Below are positions 54,232 through 64,000 of a stretch of DNA of 64,000 bases, piece after piece (positions within the stretch are counted from its first letter, which is position 1; each line of letters begins with the position of its first letter). The stretch is from Tillus elongatus (taxonomy: Eukaryota; Arthropoda; Insecta; Coleoptera; Cleridae): assembly GCA_964006375.1 (NCBI GenBank), contig OZ023264.1, forward strand, positions 177,788,010-177,852,009, given 5' to 3'. Below the pieces are notes generated by a model, which was not told the origin of the DNA, searched no databases, and was given only the letters and a program-made list of their open reading frames with translations. A program made the position numbers and the translations under genes.

Positions 54232-55385
54232 AAGCAAGATATAAGACACGAGGCACGTGCCGCCACCTCGTTGCGGAACCAAGTAGTATGTTGTCACGGC
54301 AGCTCCTAAATATTAGAGACTGTACACAAGCAACTAACAATTTAGTAAATTGTCAGCCCGGGCCGTTTCTACCCTAATATCAGGACAAAGTATGTAAGGC
54401 TATATGCATTCTCACTACAATTAGAACCGTAGACCGGTTTCGTTCTAATTAGAGATCGTCACTACGGCATACCAATTGCAGCGAAAATACATCTATAAAG
54501 TAATATGGCTATGGTAGGCAGCCTTCCAACACTTAGTGTGATATAAGACACGAAGCACGTGCCGCCACTTCGTTGCGGAACCAAGTAGTATGTTGTCACG
54601 GCAGCTCCAAATAACACAAAGTGTTAAAAAATAGAGACTGTATACAACCAACAAACAATTTAGTAAATTGTCAGTCCTGGCCCATTTCTACCCTAATATA
54701 AGGACAAAGTATGTAGGCCTAGATGCATTCTCACCACAATTAGAACCGTAGACCTGGTTGCTCTAATTAGAGCTCTTCAGTACGGCATACTAATTGCAGC
54801 GAAAATATACTTGTAAAGTACTTTATAAGTGTATTTTCTCTGCAATTAGTATGCCTTACTGACGAGCTCTAATTACAGAGAAGCCGGTGTATGGTTCTAA
54901 TTGTGGTGAGAATGCATACATACATACATACTTTGTCCTACCAATTGCAGAGAAAATACACTTATAAAGTACTTTATAGGTGTATTTTTGCTTCAATTAG
55001 TATGCCGTACTGACGAGCTCTAATGGGAGCAAAACCGGTCTACGGTTCTAATTGTTGTGAAAATGCATCTAGCCTTACATACTTAGGCTTTATATCAAGG
55101 TAGAAATGGGCCAGGACTGACAATTTACTAAATTGTTAGTTGGTTGTATACAGTCTTTAATAGTTAACACTTTGTGTTATTTGGAGCTACAGTGAGAACA
55201 TACTACTTGGTTCCGCAACTAGGTGGCGGCACGTCCACCACTCAGTGTTGAAAGGCTGGCTATACTATAGCCGTATTACTTTAAATGCATTTTTGCTACA
55301 ATTAGTATGCTGTACTGACGAGCTCCAATTAGAGCGAAACCGGTATACGGTTCTAATTGTGGTGAGAATGTATCTAGCCTTAACA
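54232..55385. repeat. tandem-and-inverted repeat array
   Basis: Two direct units of about 304 bp start GATATAAGACACGA at 54237 and 54540 and contain GTGCCGCCAC, TTGCGGAACCAAGTAGTATG, GGCAGCTCC, TTTAGTAAATTGTCAG and CAATTAGAACCGTAGAC. From about 54810 to 55385 the same pieces recur inverted (CTAATTAGAG palindromes, CGGTTCTAATTGTGGTGAG, ACTACTTGGTTCCGCAAC). Part of the unit (GGAACCAGGTAGTATGTCGT) also lies in the long TA-tract subfamily at about 12343 and, inverted, at about 29300. Confidence 0.85.
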
Positions 55386-55905
55386 TAAAATTAGCAAAGT
55401 AACTTTTTGGTACTTTTTATCAATCTTGCACCAAACAAATGTAATCTTTGTGTAGATTATTTGGTAGATTTCATTAACCACAAAATATTTTGTGTTGTAC
55501 TCTTTTTAGCAAACCTTTTGGACTCAAATGCAACAATTTTTTAGAAATGCTTTTAACCTTTTTCTTTTTAACATAGAAATCTCAATTTTGGCACATATAG
55601 AAGCAACTTGCGTACCAATAAGGGCTGTGTTATTTCCGAAGACACATACATTTTTCGAAAGGGACTCGAAATTTCTCTAAAAAAAAAAATTGGTCAGATT
55701 TTTGTGGCTAACGAACTTATCCACACCATTTATTAAAGCAACATGCTTGTCATATTTCATAAAACCATTTTATTATTAAAAATGAAACTGATCTCGGCTT
55801 GAGGTTCCAAAAGGCTAATTTAAAGGAAGTCACGATATCCTCGGTAGCGATTTTTTCACTAAAAATGAATTTTGTAGCCTAATCGAAAATTAAATTACCT
55901 TTAAA

Positions 55906-56720
55906 AAAGTCTGGACGGAGCAAGTGCGTTATGGTAGCGAATTTTCGCAAAAATGTTTTTAATGTCAAATATATATATATATATATTGGTTTTAAAAGGA
56001 CATTTGGTTGGCAGTATAACCTATATAGTAGTAGTAGCAGTGGTGGGGAGGCCAATGCCAAGCAAGTATAACCTATATAGTAGCAACAGTGTACAATATT
56101 TCATTAAAATAGCTTTGTTGTTTCAAGAAGTGCAAACATTTTCCGAAAATAAACTTAAAATATTCCAGAACAAACTGGTCCGATTTTCCTGACCAATGAA
56201 CCTCCGCAAGCTATTTACACACCTGTCAAGATATATGTCAACGTTCGAGACATCAGCCGACGGCAGACCTAACCACGAGCAGAGGGGGTACTTCAGGTAG
56301 AAGGGACATCTAGTATGAGAGTCGGAGAGTATTCTTTTTCCTAGTACGTATTCATCGATCAGAATCCAAAAGAACAACACGCCAAGCTGTAGAAGAGTAA
56401 TGTTATCATAGTATTAAGTGTATCATTTGTAAAGTTAAATTGAAATTAGTTAAATATATTAAAGAGTGTTCAAACAACAAGAAATACAGTCCACTAATTT
56501 AAACGAACCAGCAAGATATTCAAGCGGACGTCATTGGTCCGCAACATTATAATTATTGACAAACAGCTTTATGACCCAAGTAGAAAAAAAAAGTATTATG
56601 AAATTTTGCAAACATTTATTTTACAAAAATTCAGTATTTTTTTGTCCGAAATTGACTTCAGTAATGTTACATTATATTATATTATTTACAAAAATTAGAC
56701 AAATGTTATTTACAATAACT
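55906..56720 (+). mobile_element. TA-tract element, head part, interrupted by an LTR
   Basis: Head at 55906 (GGACGGAGCAAGTGCGTTAT), a duplicated CAGTATAACCTATATAGTAG segment, CTGGTCCGATTTTCCTGACC and GCTATTTACACACC, then the LTR at 56236-56546, then AAACAGCTTTATGACCC continuing the element. Confidence 0.75.
56236..56546. mobile_element. probable solo LTR
   Basis: Begins TGTCAACGTTCGAG and ends GGTCCGCAACA, so it has TG/CA termini. It is flanked by ATATA (56231-56235) and TTATA (56547-56551), a 5-bp target duplication with one change. The uninterrupted sequence is present, inverted, at about 19450-19490 in a related copy (CTATTTACACACC...AAGATATAACTGTTCACAAACAGC, split by me for length). No internal retrotransposon region is present, so the element was probably reduced to one LTR by recombination. 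Confidence 0.6.
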
Positions 56721-56741
56721 TACTAAACATTTATTATCTAT

Positions 56742-58058
56742 TAATAACCAACTTTCACAAAAATGTTTTCTACGGAAACACTACAATCATTTCTGCGAAA
56801 GCTTTTCAAATTCAGCCACTATTTTAGAGTGCCTGTATACGGCAGCTCGACTTTTTCCACGAGTAATATAAACCAATACCTCTTTGAAAGCCGGATTTCC
56901 ATGGAACTCAGCTCCCTATTGGTACAAACGCCTTTTTACAATTTGTAATGTGTTTGTGCAATGTGCCAAAAACGTGAAAAAACAATTGAAATAACTCAAA
57001 AACGATAAACGATATCAATTTTTCCCCTTACAAACATGCATTATAATTCAATTTAAAATGCAAACCTGTATTAACATAAGGGGTGTTCTATTAAAAAAGA
57101 AAGTTTGTATCATCAACGACTTATGGGCCATCCTGTGATTATCAAAATAATTGTATAAGATGCAGCACAAAACACCCTGTAATTAACGTATACAATTTGT
57201 GCTCGCATCTTGTATATAAACAAAAATATTGAGTTTTACCGTAGAAATGCGTCACCCTGTATATGTGTAAACAGACAAAAACTGAAAGTTACCCCGTCTA
57301 TGGGTTTTAGGGGTTCTAGTTCGAGCTTATTTAGATACATATTTTCAAAATTCATTAGTCTACGAAAATTTGCTAAACTATAGACTATTAAACCATAAAC
57401 TGTACAACTGAAACTACTGCCAAAGCATCAGAAAGAGGGTCTATTTGAAATGGATTTTTCAATAGTATTTTAGTAAAATAAAGGACAGTGATGGTTGAAG
57501 TTGAAACTTAAGGTTTTGTAAAATACACTTCTTGCGACATTTTCTCTACAGAAACCGTATTCGCTTCAGGTTCTTTGCCTAAACGTTGCCAATTTTTACG
57601 TTTAAAATCGCGACTTTGACGTTTTAAGAAGAAAAATTACAAAACTAAAAAAAAATTCTGCTACTTCTTGACGTTATTGCGTCATGAAAACTTAACCATT
57701 GTAGGTAGTATTCAATTGGTTTTGGTAACCACACGAAAAATTTTGTTCTTGTGCTTCCCTTTGATCAACAGTGGCACCCAAAATGTTTTCCTTCAAATGC
57801 CTATAACTTTTTTTCCCTTCAATATAAAGATCTGAATTTCTGCACGTGAGCTAAGTTTGACAGTAGAAACGTAGGCAGCTAATTTGGCTGTTATACCTCT
57901 GTTATTTTTGGAGATACAAAATAAAACTTTAAACTTAAAATTTTCCCTGAAAGACCAGTGCAAATTTCCTGGCTAACAAACCTGTCCAAGCCACTTACAA
58001 AAGGAAGGTACCTACCACATTTATTCAAAATCGCCCTATTATTTTTTGAGTTATCGGT

Positions 58059-58126
<68 letters not shown>
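56742..58126 (+). mobile_element. composite unit ending in a TA-tract element, copy 2
   Basis: Colinear with 48512-49891: TCTACGGAAACACTACAATC, GACTTATGGGCCATCC, GTCACCCTGTATATGTGTAA, TTAAAATCGCGACTTTGACG, CCAAGCCACTTACAAAAGG, GTTATCGGTGTGATA and (TA)n at 58062-58126. A 61-codon open frame is kept in both copies but differs at many non-synonymous sites. Confidence 0.75.
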
Positions 58127-58127
<1 letters not shown>

Positions 58128-58632
58128 CAGGAGTTTTTAACACGACATTTCTGTATACTATACAATGAGAAAGGTTAAGGGCAAGGCCGCAAGGAGACAA
58201 CCGTATACACGTGTTTGAAGCTTATTAGCTATCATCAGTACGGTATAGCCAGGTGATGATGGGAACACAGTGGATGAAGAAGCAAAAATACACGGAGTCA
58301 CAACAGGCAACCAGTGCACATTTGCAGCAACATTCGGAAGACCCTCAATTCGAGGGCAACAACCAAAATCGCCACGGAGGCAAAGAAATCACCTGCGTGA
58401 GCATCCGGAGCACAGGAGTCAAACTATATATAACATGAGTTTTTAACACGGCATTTCTGTATACTATATAAGGAGAAAGGTTAAGGGCAGGGCCGCAAGG
58501 ACACAACCGCATACACGTGTTTCAAGCTTATTAGCTATCACCATGAAGCTGCAAATGTGCACTGGTTGCCTGTTGTGACTCTGTGTATTTTTGCTTCTTC
58601 ATCCACTGTGTTCCCATCATCACCTGGTTATA

Positions 58633-58634
<2 letters not shown>
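58127..58634. mobile_element. foldback insert inside a (TA)n tract
   Basis: Segment GAGTTTTTAACACGACATTTC...GCTTATTAGCTATCA occurs at about 58128-58240 and again in the same direction at 58440-58542. The segment CCAGGTGATGATGGGAACAC...ACCAGTGCACATTTGCAGC at about 58249-58328 is inverted at 58552-58630. TA tract lies on both sides (58062-58126, 58635-58719). Confidence 0.75.
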
Positions 58635-58721
<87 letters not shown>

Positions 58722-58777
58722 AAAAATACAGATCTCCTCATTAGTGAATTTCTCGTTTTACGAAAAATTCGCCAATA
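58635..58777 (+). mobile_element. TA-tract element tail right of the foldback insert
   Basis: (TA)n at 58635-58719, CAGATCTCCTCATTAGTGAA and a hairpin-like end TACGAAAAATTCGCCAATAG. Confidence 0.75.
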
Positions 58778-59328
58778 GTTTTACCAATATATTATATTAT
58801 ACATGGGATATTTGCACGTTTCGATAAAAATAAATACATATTTCATATGTTTTGATAAATACATATATCACGTTTATGTTTTACGAATAGGTACTTTATA
58901 AATAATGATGGAGGTTATATGTTTTTATAAACGAGCTCCGGTTCATTGGGATCCTTAACTTAGCAACTCCTCTCGACGTAGTATAATATTTACTTTTCAG
59001 ATTATCCAAACAAACAAGCTTGGTAAACAGTGTTCTCTGCTTAAACGATCCAATATTTAATAACACCTTTGATGATAAAAATAAATAAGACGGAAGTGAA
59101 TACGTCTCGATGCCATCGCATAAAAAGCCTTCACAAGAGCTTTTATCACATTTTATGATGAATGTGTTGAAAAATTTAAGGATGTGCATCAATATTTGCA
59201 TTCAGTCTTCTACTTTAATATGTGAAAACCCGGCGCTTCGTCGTTGTTCCCTATGCCAGTAAATTTTTATACTTTACAAAGTTGAAAGTGTATACTGCAA
59301 CGAGAATTATTTTTAATTACTTAAAAGT
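58778..59328. other. stretch without a recognisable feature
   Basis: The 101-aa minus open frame at 58896-59201 has no recognisable motif and is not taken as a gene. Confidence 0.45.
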
Positions 59329-59743
59329 GTGGACGCAGCAAGTGCGTTATGGTAGTGAATTTTCATATAAATGATCTGGCATCGAACATATTTTTCTAGT
59401 AAGAGAGAGATCTAAATTTTTGTGGACAGTTCAATATTTATAATGTAAAGCTAAGTACAAAATTTGATTATTTTTGGAGACAAACTTTTTTTGTGAAGGA
59501 AAACCTAGATAAGATTTCTCTGGCTAACGAATATATTCAAGCCACTTATAAAAGGAAGGCACCAGCCAAATTTCATGAAAATCGGTCCATTATTTTTTGA
59601 GTTATCAATGTGTAGGGGTGCATTTTAGGAAATAGTTTTATAGAATAAATTACACTTATTTTTTGGTGTACTATACGTCCTAGAAATTTTGGCACAAATT
59701 TTTGAAACACCTGATATATGTAGGTACACTTTTGTAGAATGGT

Positions 59744-59821
<78 letters not shown>

Positions 59822-59939
59822 AAACTGACCACGGATATGGGTTCTAAGGGCCCTAGCTCGCGCTTATTTGGAAAAATTTTGTAAAATTCAAAAGTCGGGA
59901 TCTCTCCATTAGTGAAATTTCTCTACGAAAATTCACTAA
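59329..59939 (+). mobile_element. TA-tract element, compact complete copy
   Basis: Head GGACGCAGCAAGTGCGTTAT at 59331, one internal module, CTGGCTAACGAATATATTCA, TTTTTTGAGTTATCAATGTG, (TA)n at 59747-59819, GAAACTGACCACGGATATGG, CGCGCTTATTTGG, and hairpin ending at 59939. 611 bp, no coding content. Confidence 0.9.
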
Positions 59940-60169
59940 AATGAATATGTAAAGCTGCAAATGCAGAATTTGCAAATTAATATTGAAAGATAAATTTGAC
60001 TTCTTAATAATTTGATGTAGAATGTTTCAAAACCGTGTAGGTGGGTCATTTCGAAAATTTGCCAACGTAATTTCTGATAGAAGTTAACCAACGTCGGGCT
60101 AGACAACCAGCTGGAACATTGATCCCAGAATGATCCTGTATGAACTTTGTCAAAATTATGCATGTATTT

Positions 60170-60245
60170 TTTGTTTCTTTAACGACGGTCTATTTCCGCT
60201 ATGACCAATCAAGGAGCAGTTTCACCTTTATACCCTGGAAATTCT
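60170..60245 (-). mobile_element. SINE 3' fragment
   Basis: TTTCTTTAACGACGGTCTAT, TTTCCGCTATGACCAATCA and CAGTTTCACC match the 3' end of the SINE family, inverted. Confidence 0.65.
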
Positions 60246-60249
60246 ACAT

Positions 60250-60781
60250 ACCCTTAAATGTGTGTTTTCTTTTTTAAAAGAAAGCAGTCATCAAATTTGA
60301 TTACCAACATGACCTATATAGTGGAAACAATGTACCATATATCATCAGAATAACTTTATTGTTTGAAAATGTAGAAAAATGTTTCGAGTATAAACTCAAA
60401 ATGTTCCAGAAAAAACTAGTTTCCTGGCCAACGAACCTTATAGGTTAATAGCAAATTGAGCTATTTAAATATGAAGCATTAAAAAAAAATCGCTACCATA
60501 GCGCACTTGGTGCATTCCGAATTTCTTTCCTTACAAACATGCATTATAATTACGTGGTCGAAATTAGATATATTAAACGTCAGCTCAGAACTGGCACGGA
60601 CCGGGGAATCCGCCTATCTAATTAAAACAAAGCATTGTTTAATCTACGTATTTGAACTGAGCAGATTTTCCTGCCTAACGAACTTATCCAAGCCACTTGC
60701 AAAAGGAAGGTATTCACCAAATGTGATGGTCACCGGCGTTTTATTTTTTGAGTTATCGGTGTGACACACACACACACACAC

Positions 60782-60874
<93 letters not shown>

Positions 60875-60897
60875 GAAACCGACCGCGGATTTGGGTT
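60250..60897 (+). mobile_element. TA-tract element cut off by a LINE fragment
   Basis: CAGTCATCAAATTTGATTAC, inverted head at about 60492-60520, AACGAACTTATCCAAGCCAC, TTATCGGTGTGACACACACA, (TA)n at 60786-60870 and GAAACCGACCGCGGATTTGG, ending at GGGTTCCA where LINE sequence starts. Confidence 0.8.
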
Positions 60898-61479
60898 CCA
60901 AGTAAGACCGAGTGGGATGCCTACGTAATAGGCCTCGGTGGGTCGCCAAGGAGGCCAGTGGCGAGAGGACTCTCTATAGAGGCATTAGATAGCAAGGTCG
61001 AGGCCCTAGAAGGTAAAATAAGGGCAGCCTACGAGGCCGCGTCGCCACTTAGGGGGGGAGCCGTCCATCAAAGGTAGATGGTGGAACAAGGATCTCGCCG
61101 CACTACGCGGACGCCGACGGACTCGGAAGGCCTTAAACCGAGCCGTCCGAGAATCGGGTGAGGCGGCCTGTGACGAGTTTAGAACTACCAGAGGGGAGTT
61201 TAAGAAGGAATTACGACGGAGTAGACGAGCTAGTGCACGCGCGTACTGCAGGGAAGTCAATTCCCTGCCGGTCGCAGCCAGGCTGGTAAGGGTACTCAAA
61301 TAGGAGTCAGGTAGTACGATAGGATCCTTAAGGAAACCGGACGGGAGCAGGACCAACACCCGCGTGCGCCATCTCGCCGAAATTCACCTTGCGGGCGGTG
61401 GAGCCGTCACAGGGGCTGCCGACCTGGGCCGGTGGTCGGTCCCGAATGCGGACTGGCAGCTGGCGAGGGTGGTCACAGA
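60898..61479 (+). pseudogene. non-LTR retrotransposon, endonuclease-RT linker fragment
   Basis: GC-rich (clearly above its surroundings). Plus-strand reading in pieces gives KTEWDAYVIGLG, IEALDSKVEALEGKIRAAYE, then RWWNKDLAALRGRRRTRKAL, NRAVRESGEAACDEFRTTRG, EFKKELRRSRRASARAYCRE and VNSLPVAARLVRVLK, a stop, and ESGSTIGSLRKPDGSRTNT. The PWWNxxL, then xxYKxxLRxAKRxxW, then LMRPDG order is typical of the region between endonuclease and RT in R1/LOA/Jockey-type elements. It is truncated at both ends, with a frame change near 61060. The two minus-strand open frames over it are antisense. Confidence 0.75.
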
Positions 61480-61529
61480 TATTGTAAGAAATAAAATTTT
61501 TACAGTGGTTTTCTTTTTTTTTTTTCAAA

Positions 61530-62150
61530 AAAATAACATTGGTTACCACGGAAACGGTTGTTTATTTCAAATAGCGAAAACCTGAATTTAAGTTTTCGCA
61601 CATAGTTTAAATAACATTTATAATTAGAGATTTAACATAATAATGAACAAAATAACATTTTAAAATTAAAAGATAAAGATAACAAAAGTTCACAGAAAAT
61701 GTTCAAAAAGTTCTCCATTATTATTGAGACAGCAAATACTCCTACGCAAAACTAAATTTGTCGCTTTTATAATAGAACGTCTATCGATATTGGGAAAATT
61801 GTCTAGGTCGGCTTCCCTAAGAACGTTCACTGTATCATAAGTTACTCCGTACACCTTATTTTTTACAGCTCCCCATAAAAAGAAATCTAAAACGGACAGA
61901 TCAGGAGACCGAGGTGGCCATGTAACTGGTGCATTTTTTCCGATCCGGGAGTTGGAAAAAATTGGGCTTAACAAGTTCCGAACTTATAGCTGGTTATGGG
62001 GCGGCGCTCCATCATGCTGAAACCACTGTTGTAGTGATGCACGAGTTGCCAAATTTACATTATCTAGCATATCTTGAAAGTCATTCCGGAGAAACTGAAG
62101 ATAGTGGTCACTGGTTAATGTACCGTACGTGGTCTCCGTTGTTCACAATT
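61530..62150 (-). pseudogene. mariner-like transposase, second DD41D family, 3' half
   Basis: Minus-strand reading gives WFQHDGAPPHNQL, a stop (TAA), VRNLLSPIFSNSRIGKN, TWPPRSPDLSVLDFFLWGAV and, to the end, NNNGELFEHFL with a stop at 61690. 41 residues again separate the Asp of QHD and the last Asp of SPDLSVLD, but the protein differs from the copies at 6438 and 50277, so it is a separate family. The 3' non-coding part (61530-61689) is shared, inverted, with 63180-63351. The 5' half is absent. Confidence 0.8.
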
Positions 62151-62154
62151 CCAT

Positions 62155-62928
62155 TATTTTTCGATCGAAAATGTAAAACTGCGATAACATAAGGCGAATT
62201 TGATTAAAAAAAAAAAGAAAATTTGTACCACCAACGACTTATGGGCCAGCGTGTGATTGTAGAAATAACTTTTTAATATGTAGCTTAAGACACCCTATAA
62301 TTAATGTTTACAATTTTTTTCGTATGTTGTACAATAATGAATATATTTAACTTTATTGATTTTTTTACGAAAATTCGCCAAAAATTATATACCGTGAAAC
62401 GATCAACTCTATAGCTAAAACTACTGCCAAAGCATCAGAGAAAGGGTCCATTCAAAATGAATTTTCTGGAAATATTTTAGTAAAATGAAGGGCAATGACG
62501 GTTGAAACTAAGACAGGGTTTGTGAAACGTTCTTCTTGCGACATTTTCTCTACATAACACCTATTAATTTCAGGTTCTTTGCCTAAATGTTGCAAATTTT
62601 GACGTTTTAAATCGCAACTTTGTCGTTTTGAGAAAAACCCCAATTTTTTTCTTTAAATGCCTACAACTATTTTGTCTTTTAGGTTGCAGAGTTAAATTTT
62701 GGTATGTAATTTACTTTTAATGATATAAACCCCCATAACAGATGTGATTGCCCATACGTTGTTATTTTCGGAGATATAAAAATATTTTGAAAGGATACAA
62801 AATATTCTAGGAAAAACTGGGCTGATTTTCCTGGTTAACAATCTTATCCAAACCACTCGCAAAAGGAAGGCAAGTTGATCAAAATCGGCCCATTGTTTTT
62901 TGAGTTATTAACACAGGGTATATACATA

Positions 62929-62998
<70 letters not shown>
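62155..62998 (+). mobile_element. TA-tract element, right part without tail
   Basis: CGACTTATGGGCCAGCG, AATGAAGGGCAATGACGG, AATCGCAACTTTGTCG, GTTAACAATCTTATCCAAAC, GAGTTATTAACACAGGGTAT and (TA)n at 62937-62998. The tail block does not follow. Confidence 0.8.
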
Positions 62999-63000
<2 letters not shown>

Positions 63001-63089
63001 GTACTAAAATATCTGGAGATATCCAGAAAAATTTATAGTTAGTGTCTGATACCCACACACAGTATGAAACATATCTAATTTAAAAAAAC

Positions 63090-63350
63090 TATACATATAC
63101 AGGGCGGCCACTTGAAAAAAAAACAGGCGCGGTTTAGGGCACTTATCGTGATATTTTGTCTTAATAATAATGGAAAACTTTTTGAACATTTTCTGTGAAC
63201 TTTTGTTATTTTTCTCTTTTAATTTAAAATGTTATTTTCTTCATTATTATGTTAAATCTCTAATTAGAAATGTTATCTAAACTATGTGCGAAAACTTAAA
63301 TTCAGGTTTTCGCTATTTGAAATAAACAACCGTTTCCGTGGTAACCAATG

Positions 63351-63351
<1 letters not shown>
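63090..63351 (+). mobile_element. internally deleted derivative (MITE) of the second mariner family
   Basis: Begins CAGGGCGGCCACTTGAAAAA. From 63165 to 63351 it is the inverted copy of 61530-61700 (GAACATTTTCTGTGAAC, AATCTCTAATTAGAAATG, CCGTTTCCGTGGTAACCAAT). No transposase core remains. TA repeats follow directly at 63352. Confidence 0.75.

Positions 63352-63443
<92 letters not shown>
63352..63443. repeat. (TA)n tract
   Basis: About 92 bp pure TA following the mariner derivative. No tail block to the right. Confidence 0.9.
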
Positions 63444-63444
<1 letters not shown>

Positions 63445-64000
63445 CATACTTAGAACTTTGAGTTTTATTGATTGTTGAATCATCTTTCAGACAGAAATGA
63501 ACCTTCGATAAAATAATGTATCTCTCTAAGAGACGTATACTCTAAGAAATGTTGCAATATGTCAATTCGAAGATAAGTGTATAAAATAAGTGAAGCGAGT
63601 GGAAATTATAGAGGAAAATGTCAGAGTCAGAAACACGTGGCGGTCGGACCAATTCTCGAAATGAGATGGGGGATCAGTGTTGGAAGTTGGAAGAGCCCTT
63701 GCATCATTCCAAGTGCCCTACTGTGACAGTGTGATATTCCCAAGATCAGGATACGACTTGTTAATACCAGGGTTCTCAGAAGCTCATTGTGGTCTCATAC
63801 TGCAACGCTAGCCTGCCTTTCTTTAAACTTAATCATCTATAATGAGAATCCGTCAAATGGGATATAGAGGTAATTTATAAAAGAGTGCGAAAAAATGAAG
63901 CAATCGTTTATTAGGATAGTTTTTTGATGAAAAAATTATATGTCTCACAGTTTTAGAAGTACAGGGTGTTAAGGTTTTTGAGATCCACAGTGAGGCCGCC
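63444..64000. other. stretch without a recognisable feature
   Basis: Less AT-rich at 63610-63830. No open frame or known repeat. ACAGGGTGTTAAGG at 63961 could be another mariner-like terminus cut by the window edge. Confidence 0.4.

Noticed and set aside
61006..61549. Minus-strand open frames of 117 and 73 aa.
   Set aside because: Antisense of the GC-rich LINE fragment. The plus strand gives the recognisable LINE motifs.

Overview
The window looks like intergenic or intronic DNA from a large, AT-rich, repeat-rich animal genome, most likely an arthropod and probably an insect. The basis is the mixture of Tc1/mariner transposons, several non-LTR retrotransposon remnants, a Penelope-like element, tRNA-derived SINEs and LTR-like sequences. 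No protein gene with a full open reading frame is visible. There are no bacterial operons, no CRISPR array and no rRNA. Species cannot be named from the sequence alone.

One repeat family dominates. I call it the TA-tract element. Its 'head' carries the motif GGACGCAGCAAGTGCGTTAT followed by GGTAGTGAATTTT. Its 'tail' is a long (TA)n microsatellite, a conserved block containing CGCTCATTTGAA, and a terminal hairpin TAGTGAATTTT...AAAATTCACTA. More than 30 (TA)n tracts of about 50 to 180 bp occur in 64 kb, and most sit at this one position of the element. Copies lie in both orientations, from about 520 bp to about 2.3 kb, and no copy encodes a recognisable protein. The layout (short subterminal inverted repeats, a microsatellite, a 3' hairpin) resembles the non-autonomous HINE/DINE-1 class of Helentron relatives, but that placement is inference. 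The long ORFs of alternating Ile-Tyr are just (TA)n read as codons.

Region by region: 1-2.8 kb holds a broken Penelope-like reverse transcriptase with a 284-bp tandem duplication, then a foldback element with arms of about 420 bp around a TA-tract element. 3.3-5.6 kb is TA-tract copies plus a LINE 3' end. 6.0-7.7 kb is a broken mariner-like element. 11.7-14.4 and 27.8-29.8 kb are inverted copies of one long TA-tract subfamily; a SINE lies in the first and the matching empty site is in the second. 15.8-20.2 kb is a cluster of TA-tract copies. 21.3-21.7 kb is a short tandem array. 24.4-25.9 kb holds a mariner fragment, a 190-bp palindrome and a LINE 3' end. 30.8-31.4 kb is a 208-bp satellite-like array. 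32-43 kb has more copies, a segmental duplication, an LTR-like sequence and the one likely host-gene trace, a THAP zinc-finger exon at 36.9 kb. 46.6-48 kb is a LINE inserted in a TA tract, and 49.9-51.8 kb a second mariner copy inserted in a TA tract. 54.2-55.4 kb is a tandem-and-inverted array, 56.2-56.5 kb a probable solo LTR, 58.1-58.6 kb a foldback insert in another TA tract, and 60.9-63.4 kb a LINE endonuclease-RT linker fragment, a second mariner family and its deleted derivative.

The genes do not work together as a pathway. The interest is in genome structure: a very abundant, apparently non-autonomous element that carries its own microsatellite, whose TA tracts repeatedly serve as landing sites for other mobile DNA.
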